64,000 bases of DNA from Alicycliphilus denitrificans_A (lineage in GTDB: Bacteria; Pseudomonadota; Gammaproteobacteria; Burkholderiales; Burkholderiaceae_C): positions 992,001 through 1,056,000 of the forward strand of contig NZ_CP126238.1 in the NCBI RefSeq assembly GCF_044792555.1, in the 5' to 3' direction. The number at the start of each line of letters is the position of its first letter. Within the stretch, counting starts at the first letter, position 1. The translations under genes were made by a program, and so were the position numbers. This document shows positions 32,719 through 41,507 of the stretch, one piece after another. The notes under the pieces were generated by a model. It saw only the letters and a list, made by a program, of their open reading frames with translations, ran no database searches and was not told the DNA's origin.

Positions 32719-33567
32719 ATGACTCCCGACTCCATCGCCGCGCAGGTGCGCGAAGACGTACAACGCGCGCTGCAAGAAGATGTGGGCAGCGGCGACCTGA
32801 CCGCCGCCCTGGTGCCCGCCGGGCGCCGCGCGCGCGCGCGCATCCTGGCGCGCGAGGCCGCCGTGATCTGCGGCGCCCCCTGGGCCGAGGCCGCGCTGCG
32901 TGCGCTGGATCCCGGCGTGCGGCTGACCTGGCATGTGGCCGAGGGCCAGCGCTGCGCCCCCGACCAGGTGGTGCTGGAGGCCGAGGGCGACGCCCGCGCG
33001 CTGCTCTCGGCCGAGCGCACGGCCATCAACTTCCTGCAGCTGCTCTCAGGCGTGGCCAGCAAGACCCGCATCTACGTGGATGCCGTGGCCGGCACGCGCG
33101 CGCAGATCGTGGACACACGCAAGACCATCCCCGGCCTGCGCCTGGCGCAGAAATACGCGGTGCGCGTGGGCGGCGGGGTGAACCACCGCATCGGCCTGCA
33201 CGACGCCGTGCTGATCAAGGAGAACCACATTGCCGCCGCCGGCGGCGTGACGGCCGTGCTGCGCGCCACCGAGGCCGTGGCGGCGCGCGCCGCCTTCATC
33301 GAGATCGAGGTCGAGACTTTGGCGCAGCTGCACGAGGCGCTGGCCGCCGGCGCGAAGATGGTGCTGCTGGACAACATGCCGCTGCCCATGCTGCGCGAGG
33401 CCGTGGCCATCAACGCCGGGCGCGCGATTCTGGAAATCTCGGGCGGCGTGACCCTGGAGGGCGTGCGCACTCTTGCAGAAACCGGGGTGGACCGCATCTC
33501 CATTGGTGCGCTGACCAAGGACGTGAAGGCCACGGACTTTTCCATGCGCCTGCAGGAGCTGGCATGA
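32719..33567 (+). CDS. nadC: Nicotinate-nucleotide pyrophosphorylase (carboxylating)
   Basis: NadC converts quinolinate and PRPP to nicotinate mononucleotide in de novo NAD synthesis. The 282-residue protein has EDVGSGDLTAALVP near residue 22, the ERTAINFLQLLSGVAS helix near 98, DTRKTIPGLRLAQKYAVRVGG near 130 and the C-terminal LEISGGVTLEGVRTLAETGV, RISIGALTK. ATG at 32719 directly follows an in-frame GTG; the longer frame upstream lacks family sequence. Its stop overlaps the nadA start (ATGA), so the pair is translationally coupled. Confidence 0.95.
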   Translation: MTPDSIAAQVREDVQRALQEDVGSGDLTAALVPAGRRARARILAREAAVICGAPWAEAALRALDPGVRLTWHVAEGQRCAPDQVVLEAEGDARALLSAERTAINFLQLLSGVASKTRIYVDAVAGTRAQIVDTRKTIPGLRLAQKYAVRVGGGVNHRIGLHDAVLIKENHIAAAGGVTAVLRATEAVAARAAFIEIEVETLAQLHEALAAGAKMVLLDNMPLPMLREAVAINAGRAILEISGGVTLEGVRTLAETGVDRISIGALTKDVKATDFSMRLQELA

Positions 33568-34682
33568 ACACCACCATCACTTTGAAGGAAGTCGAATACG
33601 AGCAGCCCGAGGAGGGCGCCGTCTGCTCGACCAAGCACGCCTGGGCGCGCGTGCCGCCCGAGCCCACGCCGGCCGAGCGCGTGCAGCTCAAGGACAAGAT
33701 CCGCCGCCTGCTGAAAGAGAAAAACGCGGTCATGGTCTCGCACTACTACGTGCACCCGGACCTGCAGGACCTGGCCGAGGAGACCGGCGGCATCGTCAGC
33801 GACTCGCTGGAAATGGCGCGTTTCGGCCGCGACCATGCGGCGCAGACGCTGGTCGTTTCGGGCGTGAAGTTCATGGGCGAGACGGCCAAGATCCTCTCGC
33901 CCGAGAAGACCGTGCTCATGCCCGACCTGGACGCCACCTGCTCGCTGGACCTGGGCTGCCCGATCGACGAATTCAGCGCCTTCTGCGACCAGCACCCGGA
34001 CCGCACCGTGGTGGTGTATGCCAACACCAGCGCCGCCGTGAAGGCGCGCGCCGACTGGCTGGTCACGTCCAGCTGCGCGCTGGACATCGTGCGCGCCCTG
34101 AAGGACGCCGGCCACAAGATCCTGTGGGCGCCCGACCGGCACCTGGGCGACTACATCCGCCGCGAGACCGGCGCCGACATGGTGTTCTGGAATGGCGCCT
34201 GCATCGTGCATGACGAATTCAAGGCGTTGGAGCTGGAGCTGCTGAAGAAAGAGCACCCCCAGGCCAAGGTGCTGGTGCACCCCGAGAGCCCGGCCGACGT
34301 CATCGCCCTGGCCGACGCCGTGGGCTCGACCAGCGCCATCCTCAAGGCCGCGCGCGAGCTGGACGCCCGCGAGTTCATCGTCGCCACCGACAAGGGCATG
34401 ATGCACAAGCTGCGCCAGCTCAACCCGGGCAAGACCTTCTACGAGGCGCCCACCGCCGGCAACAGCGCCACCTGCAAGAGCTGCGCGCACTGCCCCTGGA
34501 TGGCCATGAACGGCCTGGCCGACGTGGCGCGCGTGCTGGAGACCGGCGCCAACGCCATCCACGTGGATCCCGCGCTGATCCCGCGCGCGCGCCAGCCCAT
34601 AGACCGCATGCTGGCTTTCACCGCCGCGCTCAGGAGCGGCCAGGCGCCGGGCGCGCTGGTGCCGCATCTGGGTGCCGCGTGA
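33564..34682 (+). CDS. nadA: Quinolinate synthase
   Basis: NadA condenses iminoaspartate, made by NadB, with dihydroxyacetone phosphate to give quinolinate. The 372-residue protein has the family blocks VMVSHYYVHPDLQDLAEETG, GVKFMGETAKILSPEKTVLM, and cysteines suited to the [4Fe-4S] cluster in DATCSLDLGC, NGACIVHDEF and TCKSCAHCPWM. It overlaps nadC by four bases. nadB lies about 7 kb away on the other strand, so the de novo NAD genes are present in the window but split. Confidence 0.95.
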   Translation: MNTTITLKEVEYEQPEEGAVCSTKHAWARVPPEPTPAERVQLKDKIRRLLKEKNAVMVSHYYVHPDLQDLAEETGGIVSDSLEMARFGRDHAAQTLVVSGVKFMGETAKILSPEKTVLMPDLDATCSLDLGCPIDEFSAFCDQHPDRTVVVYANTSAAVKARADWLVTSSCALDIVRALKDAGHKILWAPDRHLGDYIRRETGADMVFWNGACIVHDEFKALELELLKKEHPQAKVLVHPESPADVIALADAVGSTSAILKAARELDAREFIVATDKGMMHKLRQLNPGKTFYEAPTAGNSATCKSCAHCPWMAMNGLADVARVLETGANAIHVDPALIPRARQPIDRMLAFTAALRSGQAPGALVPHLGAA

Positions 34683-34687
34683 CGCTT

Positions 34688-34727
34688 TTATTTTGATAGC
34701 TATCAATGCATGATGGCCGTGCGAAAA
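34688..34727 (+). repeat. Degenerate ATAGCT hairpin repeat
   Basis: TTTATTTTGATAGCT is a perfect head, but the right part (ATCAATGCATGATGGCC, then GCGAAAAGGCG) has lost most of the stem. It follows the nadA stop directly. Confidence 0.45.
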
Positions 34728-34923
34728 GGCGTATTAGACGGGTCGGCTGTCGGATCCGGGAGGCATTCTTGATACATGTCATGACCGGTTACGCCAATTG
34801 CACCGACGAGCGCATAAAGGGCGCGACGATGCCCTGATACAGGCGCATATTCATCCGTTGGAGATTCCGAGAGAAATTTGTCAATCGGTATTTCCTTTGT
34901 CATCCAAGAAGAAAGGATGTGAT

Positions 34924-35235
34924 ATGCGCAATCTATCCGCATTGTTGACGGCTACGCTGCTAGGTATGGCCGGCCCGGTGTGGGCCCAGAGTGGCGATGC
35001 CACCGCACTCCCTCAGTCGCAGACGGCCAGCACCGGCCTGAGCCGCGCCGAGGTGTTGGCCGACCTTGAATCATGGCACCGCGCCGGCATGACCTATTGG
35101 CCACACCCACCGGCCGAGATGGATCTGCAGTTCATGGGCGACTACCAGGCGGCCCTGGCCCGCTATCAGCAGCTGCGCGTCGGCCAGGCCTTCCAGGCGA
35201 CCACGGCCAAGTACCAGGAGGTGCTCGGCAAATGA
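34924..35235 (+). CDS. Small exported DUF4148-family protein
   Basis: A 103-residue protein with a clear signal peptide (residues 1-22, ending PVWAQ) and a short mature part with LSRAEVLADLESWHRAGM and LARYQQLRVGQA, the pattern of DUF4148 proteins abundant in Burkholderiales. Function is unknown; these proteins are often several per genome. AAAGGA lies 7 bases before the ATG. The 240 bases upstream are less GC-rich than the surroundings and contain no other gene I can support. An inverted repeat (CAGGCGCCCGCAGATGCGGGCG then TTTTTT, about 35258-35287) after the stop may be its terminator. Confidence 0.75.
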   Translation: MRNLSALLTATLLGMAGPVWAQSGDATALPQSQTASTGLSRAEVLADLESWHRAGMTYWPHPPAEMDLQFMGDYQAALARYQQLRVGQAFQATTAKYQEVLGK

Positions 35236-35263
35236 ACGCGCGCCCCAGTTTCTCCCACAGGCG

Positions 35264-35286
35264 CCCGCAGATGCGGGCGTTTTTTG
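35264..35286 (+). terminator. Likely terminator of the DUF4148 gene
   Basis: CGCCCGCA, a short AGA loop and TGCGGGCG form a strong stem followed by TTTTTT about 30 bases after the stop codon. Confidence 0.75.
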
Positions 35287-35360
35287 GTTTGTGAGGCGGG
35301 GGCGTCGGGCGCTGTGGTGTCGTCTAGACTTGGCCGCTTGCCGCAGGCACCTGTGTACTA

Positions 35361-35413
35361 TTAATAAAATAGCTCAATGCGCAGGTTGGACGGGCGATAA
35401 ACGCTGTTTTCAC
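35361..35413 (+). repeat. Dispersed ATAGCT hairpin repeat directly before pabB
   Basis: AATAAAATAGCT, CAATGCGCAG, a long loop, then AAACGCTGTTTTCAC. The arms are imperfect. The repeat ends at the proposed TTG start of pabB. Confidence 0.55.
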
Positions 35414-36574
35414 TTGAATTCCATCATTGATTTCCCCGCCCCCCGCGACCAGGCCGCCGCGCGCCTGCGCCATGCGTTCGGCACTCCGCTGCGCACGCTG
35501 GCGGCCCGGAGGCCCGGCGAGGTGCGTGCCGTGCTCGACGCCGTGCAGCAGGCCGCCCAGGCCGGCCTGTGGTGCCTGGGCTGGCTGCGCTACGAGGCCG
35601 CGTCGGCCTTCGATGCCGCCTATGCCGACGCTCTGCATGCCCAGCCCGAGGACCGGCCGCTGGCCTGGTTCGCCGTGCACGAGCCGCCCTGCAGTGCCGA
35701 GGAAAACCCGGCGGCCGACGCTGGCGGTGGGGCGGCCCGTGCGCCGCAGGTGCTGTGGCAGCCGGGCCTGGAGCGCGCCGCCTTCGATGCCGCCATCGCG
35801 CGCATCCATGCGGCGATCGCCGCTGGCGACTGCTACCAGGTCAACTACACGGCGCAGTTCCTGGGGCGCCTGGCCGGCGATGTGCCCGCGCTGTGCGCGG
35901 CGCTGCGGCGCGCACAGCCCGGCGGCTATGTGGCCTGCCTGGACAGTGGCGACGAGCAGGTGCTGTCGGTCTCGCCCGAGCTGTTCTTCGACTGGGACGG
36001 CGAGCACATCCTCACGCGCCCCATGAAGGGCACGGCCCCGCGCGGCGCCACGCCGGCGCAGGACGCGGCCCATATGCAGGCCATGCGCGCCTCGCCCAAG
36101 GAGCGCGCCGAGAACGTGATGATCGTGGACCTGCTGCGCAACGACCTGTCGCGCATCGCGCTGGCGCACAGCGTCAAGGTGCCGCGGCTGTTCCATGCCG
36201 AGGCTCTGCCCAGCGTGTGGCAGATGACCTCCGACGTTGAGGCGCGCACGCGGCCCGGCACGGGCCTGGCCGATGTCTTTGCGGCGCTGTTTCCCTGCGG
36301 CTCCATCACCGGCGCGCCCAAGCGCCAGGCCATGCGGCTGATCCGCGAGCTCGAGCCCGGGCCGCGCGGCATCTACTGCGGCGCCCTTGGCGTGGTGCGG
36401 CCCGGCGGCGCACCCGGGCGCATGCACGCGACCTTCAACGTGCCCATACGCACCGTGGTCGTGCGCGGTGACGAGGTGCGCTGCGGCATAGGCAGCGGCA
36501 TCACGGCCAGTGCCCAGGCCGAGGCCGAGTGGCAGGAATGGCAGCACAAGCGCGCCTTCCTGCGGCAAATTTGA
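35414..36574 (+). CDS. pabB: Aminodeoxychorismate synthase component I
   Basis: PabB converts chorismate to 4-amino-4-deoxychorismate for folate synthesis. The 386-residue protein has the chorismate-binding core: CYQVNYTAQFLG near residue 140, VLSVSPELFFDWDGEHILTR, MKGTAPRGATPAQD, the ENVMIVDLLRNDLSRIA block, and FPCGSITGAPKRQAMRLI near 300, then IYCGALGVV. No ATG fits; the TTG at 35414 (LNSIIDFPAP) begins just before the conserved N-terminus and directly after a hairpin repeat, with no clear ribosome site. pabC follows by 10 bases. In relatives PabB and PabC are sometimes one fused protein; here they are separate. Confidence 0.9.
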   Translation: MNSIIDFPAPRDQAAARLRHAFGTPLRTLAARRPGEVRAVLDAVQQAAQAGLWCLGWLRYEAASAFDAAYADALHAQPEDRPLAWFAVHEPPCSAEENPAADAGGGAARAPQVLWQPGLERAAFDAAIARIHAAIAAGDCYQVNYTAQFLGRLAGDVPALCAALRRAQPGGYVACLDSGDEQVLSVSPELFFDWDGEHILTRPMKGTAPRGATPAQDAAHMQAMRASPKERAENVMIVDLLRNDLSRIALAHSVKVPRLFHAEALPSVWQMTSDVEARTRPGTGLADVFAALFPCGSITGAPKRQAMRLIRELEPGPRGIYCGALGVVRPGGAPGRMHATFNVPIRTVVVRGDEVRCGIGSGITASAQAEAEWQEWQHKRAFLRQI

Positions 36575-36584
36575 AGGAGCGGCC

Positions 36585-37214
36585 ATGGACTTCGAAATCC
36601 TGGAAACCCTGGCGCTGGAGGAGGGCCGCCCGCGCCACCTCGACCGGCACCTGGCGCGCATGGCGGCCAGTTGCGCGCACTTTGCCTACGCCTGGGACGA
36701 GGCCCGCGTGCGCGCCTGCCTGGCCGACGTGGCGGCCGCCCATGGCCGGGGCCTGTGGCGCGTGCGCCTGCTGCTCGATGCCGAAGGAGTGCCGCGCGCC
36801 GAGGCCTTTGCCCTGCAGCCCACGGTCACGCCGGTGCGCCTGCGGCTCGCCGACCGGCCTTTGGCACAGGCGCATGGCGAATGGGTGCGGCACAAGACCA
36901 CGCGGCGTGCGCATTACGCGGCCTTTGCGCCGGCTGCGGGCAGCGGCTGGTTCGACACCGTGCTCTACAACGAGGCCGGCGAGATCACCGAAACCACCTT
37001 TGGCAACCTGGCCCTGCGGCTCGATGGGCGCTGGGTCACGCCGGCGCTCTCCTGTGGCCTGCTGCCCGGCGTGGGCCGGGGCGTGGCGCTGGAGCAGGGC
37101 CGGCTGATGGAGCAGGTGGTGCGCCTGCAGGATCTGCCGCGCGTGCAGGTCTGGGCCTTCATCAACAGCCTGCGCGGCTGGCTGGAGGCCACGCTGGAGC
37201 CCTCCTCGCCGTGA
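36585..37214 (+). CDS. pabC: 4-amino-4-deoxychorismate lyase (PLP-dependent)
   Basis: PabC splits pyruvate from aminodeoxychorismate to give p-aminobenzoate. The 209-residue protein is a short class IV aminotransferase: FEILETLALEEG at the start, the PLP lysine probably in VRHKTTRRAHY near residue 106, YNEAGEITETTFGNLAL near 128 and LSCGLLPGVGRG near 155. Shorter than E. coli PabC (about 270) because the N-terminal part is reduced, as in the lyase domain of PabB-PabC fusions. AAGGAGCGG precedes the ATG at 36585. It is 10 bases after pabB. Confidence 0.9.
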   Translation: MDFEILETLALEEGRPRHLDRHLARMAASCAHFAYAWDEARVRACLADVAAAHGRGLWRVRLLLDAEGVPRAEAFALQPTVTPVRLRLADRPLAQAHGEWVRHKTTRRAHYAAFAPAAGSGWFDTVLYNEAGEITETTFGNLALRLDGRWVTPALSCGLLPGVGRGVALEQGRLMEQVVRLQDLPRVQVWAFINSLRGWLEATLEPSSP

Positions 37215-37408
37215 TCTGCCGCGGCGCAGCGTGCCCTGCGCCCGCGCGTAGTCGTAAGCACCCAATCCTCACTTGAAATCAGGGGTTACCCTGATTTGTC
37301 ACATTCCGTGTGTTCAATAGGCCCGGCCCCACAGCAGGGGCTGGCCGAGTTTTGAGGATGCGCGCCGCGCGTACCACGACGACCGGCTGTTCTCTTTCAC
37401 TCCAACCC

Positions 37409-38446
37409 ATGAACAGCATGAACAAAACATTTCTTGCCCTTGCGGCACTGACGGCGACTGCAGGTGCGGCGGCGCAAAGCTCCAGCGTGAGCCTTTTCGG
37501 CGTGATGGATGCGTCCGTCGCCCGTATCACCACGACGGGCAAAAGCGTGACCGGCCTGGCCAGCGGCGGCAACTCCAGCAGCCGCCTGGGCTTTCGCGGG
37601 GGGGAAGACCTTGGCGGCGGCCTCAAGGCGGGCTTCTGGCTGGAAGGCGGCGTGAACGTCGACGATGGCACGAGCACCGGCTTCAAATTCGACCGCCGCT
37701 CCACGGTGAGCCTGCTGGGCAACTTCGGCGAGGTGCGCCTGGGCCGCGACAAGACGCCCACCTACCTGAACCTGGAAACCTTCCACGCCTTTGGCGACAC
37801 GGGCATGGGCGGCATCAATGCCCACAACCTGGTCAGCGGCTCCGCCGCCGGCACGGCCGAGGGCAGCGCGCCCAAGCGTTTCTCCAACAGCATCACCTAC
37901 CTGCTGCCCAAGCTGGGTGGCGTCTATGGCCAGGTGGCGCACAGCTTCGGCGAGGACGCGGCCGACAGCAGCCTCAAGAGCGCCACGGGCCTGCGCCTGG
38001 GCTATGCCAACGGCCCCCTGAACCTGGCCGCCGCCTATGGCGTCGCGCGCGGCGGCACGGCGGCCGTGGGCGTGGACTACAAGGCCATGAACCTGGGCGC
38101 GTCCTACAAGATCGGTGACTTCACGCCCATGGTGCTGATCGGCTCCGAGCGTGGCGCCGGCAAGCGTGTGGACATCTACAGCGTGGGCGTGAAGATGAAG
38201 CTGGGCGCCGGCGAACTGCGAGCGGCCTACACCGACTACAGCGACAAGAAGGGCGCGAACGATTCCCAGCGCCTGGCACTGGGCTATGGCTACCAGCTTT
38301 CCAAGCGCACCGAGCTCTACGGCGCCGTGGCGCGTCTGAACAACGATGGCACGGCCACGCGCAAGCTGGCCTCGTCCCTGAGCCCGACGCCTGCCGCCGG
38401 CAAGTCTTTGACAGGCTACGAAATCGGCATTCGCCACAATTTCTGA
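37409..38446 (+). CDS. Gram-negative porin (Omp32/OmpC-like)
   Basis: A 345-residue outer-membrane trimeric beta-barrel porin. A signal peptide (about residues 1-23, ending GAAAQ) is followed by the comamonad porin opening SSVSLFGVMDASVARI, the repeated strand/turn patterns (LGFRGGEDLGGGLKAGFWLE), a constriction loop region and the C-terminal GYEIGIRHNF with final phenylalanine needed for barrel insertion. Start at 37409 (MNSMNKT) or 37418 (MNKT); neither has a strong ribosome site. It has its own terminator and is not in an operon. It probably passes small anions as in Omp32, but selectivity is not visible. Confidence 0.93.
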   Translation: MNSMNKTFLALAALTATAGAAAQSSSVSLFGVMDASVARITTTGKSVTGLASGGNSSSRLGFRGGEDLGGGLKAGFWLEGGVNVDDGTSTGFKFDRRSTVSLLGNFGEVRLGRDKTPTYLNLETFHAFGDTGMGGINAHNLVSGSAAGTAEGSAPKRFSNSITYLLPKLGGVYGQVAHSFGEDAADSSLKSATGLRLGYANGPLNLAAAYGVARGGTAAVGVDYKAMNLGASYKIGDFTPMVLIGSERGAGKRVDIYSVGVKMKLGAGELRAAYTDYSDKKGANDSQRLALGYGYQLSKRTELYGAVARLNNDGTATRKLASSLSPTPAAGKSLTGYEIGIRHNF

Positions 38447-38774
38447 GTGAGGAGCGGAGCGCGCGGGGCCGTGTAGGCAACCCGCCCGCGCCGTGCGCCT
38501 TGCCCTGGCCTGATCCACCTGGTGGGGAACGCGAGCAGACCGGGCAGGCAAACGAACCGCTTCGGCCGTTTGGCCGGAGCGGTTTTTTGCGCCCGCACGG
38601 GTGCGCTCCTGCAGGTGAAGGCCCTCCCGCAAGTTGATCACAGCCAGCGCAGCTGGAGTGCAACTGCATCAGGCCGGCTGCAGGCGCGGCTGGGGTAGTG
38701 GCCGGTGTTTCACGGTGGGGGCTGCCGGGCATGGCACGATAGCGGTTTTGGGGCCGTCACCTGTCAACGCACTC
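38447..38774. other. Gene-free stretch between the porin and the sensor kinase
   Basis: About 330 bases without a supported gene. The only clear structure is the porin terminator at 38557-38588. Fragments such as GAGCGGAGCGCGCGGGGCCG recall GC-rich intergenic sequence elsewhere but are too short to call. The last 100 bases should hold the promoter of the kinase/TPR-regulator pair. Confidence 0.6.
38557..38588 (+). terminator. Rho-independent terminator of the porin gene
   Basis: CCGCTTCGGCC and GGCCGGAGCGG form an 11-bp stem with one G-T pair and a 4-base loop, followed by six T. Confidence 0.88.
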
Positions 38775-39473
38775 ATGGCGCAAGAACACACCACCATCCG
38801 CTTTGCCGACCTGATCGCCTCGTCGGCCCATGACATGAAGAATGCGCTCAGCGTGCAGGTTGGTGTGCTGGAGCGGGTGGCCCAGCAGCGCAGGGCCGCG
38901 GGTGACCAGGAGAGCTACCAGGTGCTGGGCGGAGCGATCCATGAATCCCAGCGCATGCATGCCTCTCTGGTGCAGCTGCTCGGCCTGTACAAGCTGGGCC
39001 AGGCCATTTATCCGCTGGATATTGCGGAATGCGCCATGGCCGAGTTGCTGGGCGACTTGCTGGTGCAGCAGCAATTCATGCTGGAGGTTAGGAACATCGC
39101 CGTACAGCTCGACTGCGAGCCCGATTGCCAGTGGTATGTGGACCGGGACCTGGTCAGCGGCGCCTTGCTGAACGCACTCCACAACGCCTGCGCGCACAGT
39201 CGCGGCAAGATCCGCATCGCGGCGCGCACAGACCAGGGCCGCCTGGAGCTGCGCGTGGAGGACGACGGCCCCGGCTTTCCCGCGCACCTGCTGCAGGCCG
39301 ACGCCGTGACTGCCCGCATGGGGGTGGATTTCGCCGGCGGCAGCACCGGTTTGGGCCTGCATTTTGCGTTGCAGGTGGCGCGCGTGCATAAGAATGGCAC
39401 GCGTGTGGGCGGCATCAGCCTGGAAAACGGTGGCGCCTATGGCGGCGCCTGTTTTGTGCTGTGCCTGCCTTGA
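38775..39473 (+). CDS. Minimal histidine kinase without sensor domain
   Basis: A 232-residue soluble protein with a degenerate dimerisation helix whose histidine H19 lies in SSAHDMKNALSVQVG (an HDxKN-type H box) and an ATPase domain with NALHNACAHSRGKI (N box), VEDDGPGFPAHLL and GGSTGLGLHFALQVARVH. There is no membrane segment, PAS or GAF domain, so the signal must come through a partner. It is followed 27 bases later by a receiver-TPR protein, a likely partner. ATG at 38775 follows a weak ribosome site. Confidence 0.85.
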   Translation: MAQEHTTIRFADLIASSAHDMKNALSVQVGVLERVAQQRRAAGDQESYQVLGGAIHESQRMHASLVQLLGLYKLGQAIYPLDIAECAMAELLGDLLVQQQFMLEVRNIAVQLDCEPDCQWYVDRDLVSGALLNALHNACAHSRGKIRIAARTDQGRLELRVEDDGPGFPAHLLQADAVTARMGVDFAGGSTGLGLHFALQVARVHKNGTRVGGISLENGGAYGGACFVLCLP

Positions 39474-39500
39474 TGGGATTTGCGAGGAATTTTTTTGCCT

Positions 39501-41111
39501 ATGTTTGTCAAGCTTGCCCAGGCCAAGGTCCTGGTCGTGGACGATTTTCAGGGGATGCGCACCGTGCTGCGCGATCTGGTGCGCACCATGGGTGTGCAGC
39601 ATGTGGACACGGCGGCCAATGGCAAGGATGCCTTGCAGAAACTCGGCGCCAGCCGCTATGACGTGGTGGTGTGCGACTTCAATCTGGGCCAGGGCCTCAA
39701 TGGCCAGCAGGTGCTCGACGAAGCGCGTCTGCATGACTACATCGGCCTGTCCACCATCTGGATCATGGTGACGGCGGAAAAGACCGCTGAAATGGTCACC
39801 GGCGTGGCCGAGGCCAGGCCCGACGAGTACCTGCTCAAGCCCATCAATCAGGGCATGCTGCAAGGGCGGCTGGAGCGGCTTCTGGCCAAGAAGCAGGTGC
39901 TGCACGGAGTGCAGGAGGCCATGCGCGCCAAGGACTACGTCGCTGCCTTGCAGCACTGCGAAGCCTTGCTGGCCGGTGCGGGGCCCAAGCCAGCCGATCT
40001 GCTGCGCATCAAGAGCGAGCTGCTGCTCACGCTGGGCCATTACCCCGCGGCCCAGGCCCTGTTTGATTCGGTGCTGGCCGAACGTGAGGTGCCCTGGGCG
40101 CGTACGGGCCTGGGCAGGCTGCACTTCTACCAGGGGCAGTACGAGCTGGCGCGCGGCATGTTCGGGCAGGTGCTGAAGGACAATCCCATGTTCATCGAGG
40201 CCAGCGACTGGCAGGCCAGGACCTTGCAGGCCCTGGGCGAGCCGCACGAGGCGCAGCAGGTGCTGATGGAGGCCGCGCGGCGCTCACCCAATGTGGTGCG
40301 CCGGCAAGTAGAGCTGGGCGAGATCGCCTACCGCAATGGTGCGCTGGAGGTGGCGCGTGCGGCGTTTGAGAAGACCGTGAAGATCAGCGAGTTTTCCACC
40401 GACAGGCAGCCCGATGCCTACGTCTCGCTGGCGCGCGTGCTCTCCGACAGCCAGCAGGACGATGCCGCGTTGAAGTGGTTGCAGCACACGCTCAAGGTGT
40501 TCAAGGACAACACCGACGTCGCCATCCAGGTGGCGGCGGTGCAGAGCGTGGTGCATCAGCAGGCCGGCCAGCCAGAGGCGGCCGGGCAGGCGCTGGAGCA
40601 GGCCCTGGCCCTGCAAGGCCGCAGGCAGGGGCACGCCAGCCCGCGCACCACGCTGGAGCTGGCGCAGGGCCTGCTGGCCATGGGGCGCAGCAGCGAGGCC
40701 GTGGACTTGCTGCGCAAGCTGGTGAAGAACCACCACGAGGACAGCCAGCTGGGCCAGCAGGTCCAGCAGCTGTTTGAGCGCGCGGGCATGGGTGAGCAGG
40801 GGCAGGTCCTGATGCGCGAGGCGCGCGAGGAGCTGATCAACATCAACAACCAGGGTGTGATGCTGGGCCGCCGGGGGCAGTTTGCCGAAGGCGCGCGCCT
40901 GCTGCGCGTGGCCTTGGAGGACTTGCCGGGCAACGAGGTGATGCTGCTGAACCTGTGTGGGCTGCTGCTGGCCCAGATGCGTACCGAGGGCCGCAGCGAA
41001 GCCTTGCTGGCTGAAACCCTGGACCTGCTGCGGCGCGTGCACGAGCTCAACCCGGACAGCGCCAAATACAGCGTCTACATGAATGCGCTGAAGGCGGCGC
41101 GAGCCGCCTGA
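39501..41111 (+). CDS. Response regulator with TPR output domain
   Basis: A 536-residue protein: CheY-like receiver at residues 1-125 (VLVVDDFQGMRTVLRDLVRT; phospho-acceptor D59 in VVVCDFNLGQG; lysine in YLLKPIN), then about 400 residues of tetratricopeptide helices (for example YPAAQALFDSVLAEREVPWA and YELARGMFGQVLKDNPMFIE). There is no DNA-binding or enzyme domain, so phosphorylation probably controls protein-protein contacts, as described for VieB-like REC-TPR proteins. It follows the minimal kinase. It is convergent with the isomerase gene only 4 bases away. ATG at 39501 is used. Confidence 0.88.
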   Translation: MFVKLAQAKVLVVDDFQGMRTVLRDLVRTMGVQHVDTAANGKDALQKLGASRYDVVVCDFNLGQGLNGQQVLDEARLHDYIGLSTIWIMVTAEKTAEMVTGVAEARPDEYLLKPINQGMLQGRLERLLAKKQVLHGVQEAMRAKDYVAALQHCEALLAGAGPKPADLLRIKSELLLTLGHYPAAQALFDSVLAEREVPWARTGLGRLHFYQGQYELARGMFGQVLKDNPMFIEASDWQARTLQALGEPHEAQQVLMEAARRSPNVVRRQVELGEIAYRNGALEVARAAFEKTVKISEFSTDRQPDAYVSLARVLSDSQQDDAALKWLQHTLKVFKDNTDVAIQVAAVQSVVHQQAGQPEAAGQALEQALALQGRRQGHASPRTTLELAQGLLAMGRSSEAVDLLRKLVKNHHEDSQLGQQVQQLFERAGMGEQGQVLMREAREELININNQGVMLGRRGQFAEGARLLRVALEDLPGNEVMLLNLCGLLLAQMRTEGRSEALLAETLDLLRRVHELNPDSAKYSVYMNALKAARAA

Positions 41112-41115
41112 AGGT

Positions 41116-41475
41116 TTAGAGCCGTTCCTTCACATAGGACGGCCGGTCCATATCCACGATCTCCACGCTCAGCTGCACCATGACTCCCGCCGGGCGCGGC
41201 GTGAGGCGGCGCAGCACCTCGGCCACGCGGCCGGCCAGGTCCTGCTTGGCCTCGGGGCTGCGGCCCGAGAGCAGGCGCAACTGCGCATGCACGAAGGCGC
41301 GGTCCGCCGGGACGGTGCCGACCTGGAAGCTGCCACTGCGCACGAAGCGGCTCTTGACGTCGGCCTCGTCCAGCACTTCGGGGCTGGCGCAGACGGCGGC
41401 GTTGAGCTCAGCCAGCGCCTGGGCCTCGGGGTAGGCGGGCAGGTTGCTCGAATATTCGATAGTAAGGTGGGGCAT
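41116..41475 (-). CDS. 5-carboxymethyl-2-hydroxymuconate delta-isomerase-like protein
   Basis: A 119-residue tautomerase-superfamily protein. The mature N-terminus begins with the catalytic proline (MPHLTIEYSSNLP), as in the homoprotocatechuate pathway isomerase HpaF/CHMI, and the motif FQVGTVPADRAFVHAQLRLL follows in the middle. None of the other homoprotocatechuate genes are nearby, so it may be an orphan with a different substrate. It lies downstream of panD on the same strand with a 32-base gap. Confidence 0.87.
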   Translation of the reverse strand: MPHLTIEYSSNLPAYPEAQALAELNAAVCASPEVLDEADVKSRFVRSGSFQVGTVPADRAFVHAQLRLLSGRSPEAKQDLAGRVAEVLRRLTPRPAGVMVQLSVEIVDMDRPSYVKERL

Positions 41476-41507
41476 GGCGTGGACTCAGGGGTGATGGGCA
41501 AAGAGGA

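Noticed and set aside
34703..34942. A 79-codon minus frame in the lower-GC gap before the DUF4148 gene
   Set aside because: No ribosome site, no recognised motif, and it overlaps the DUF4148 start region.
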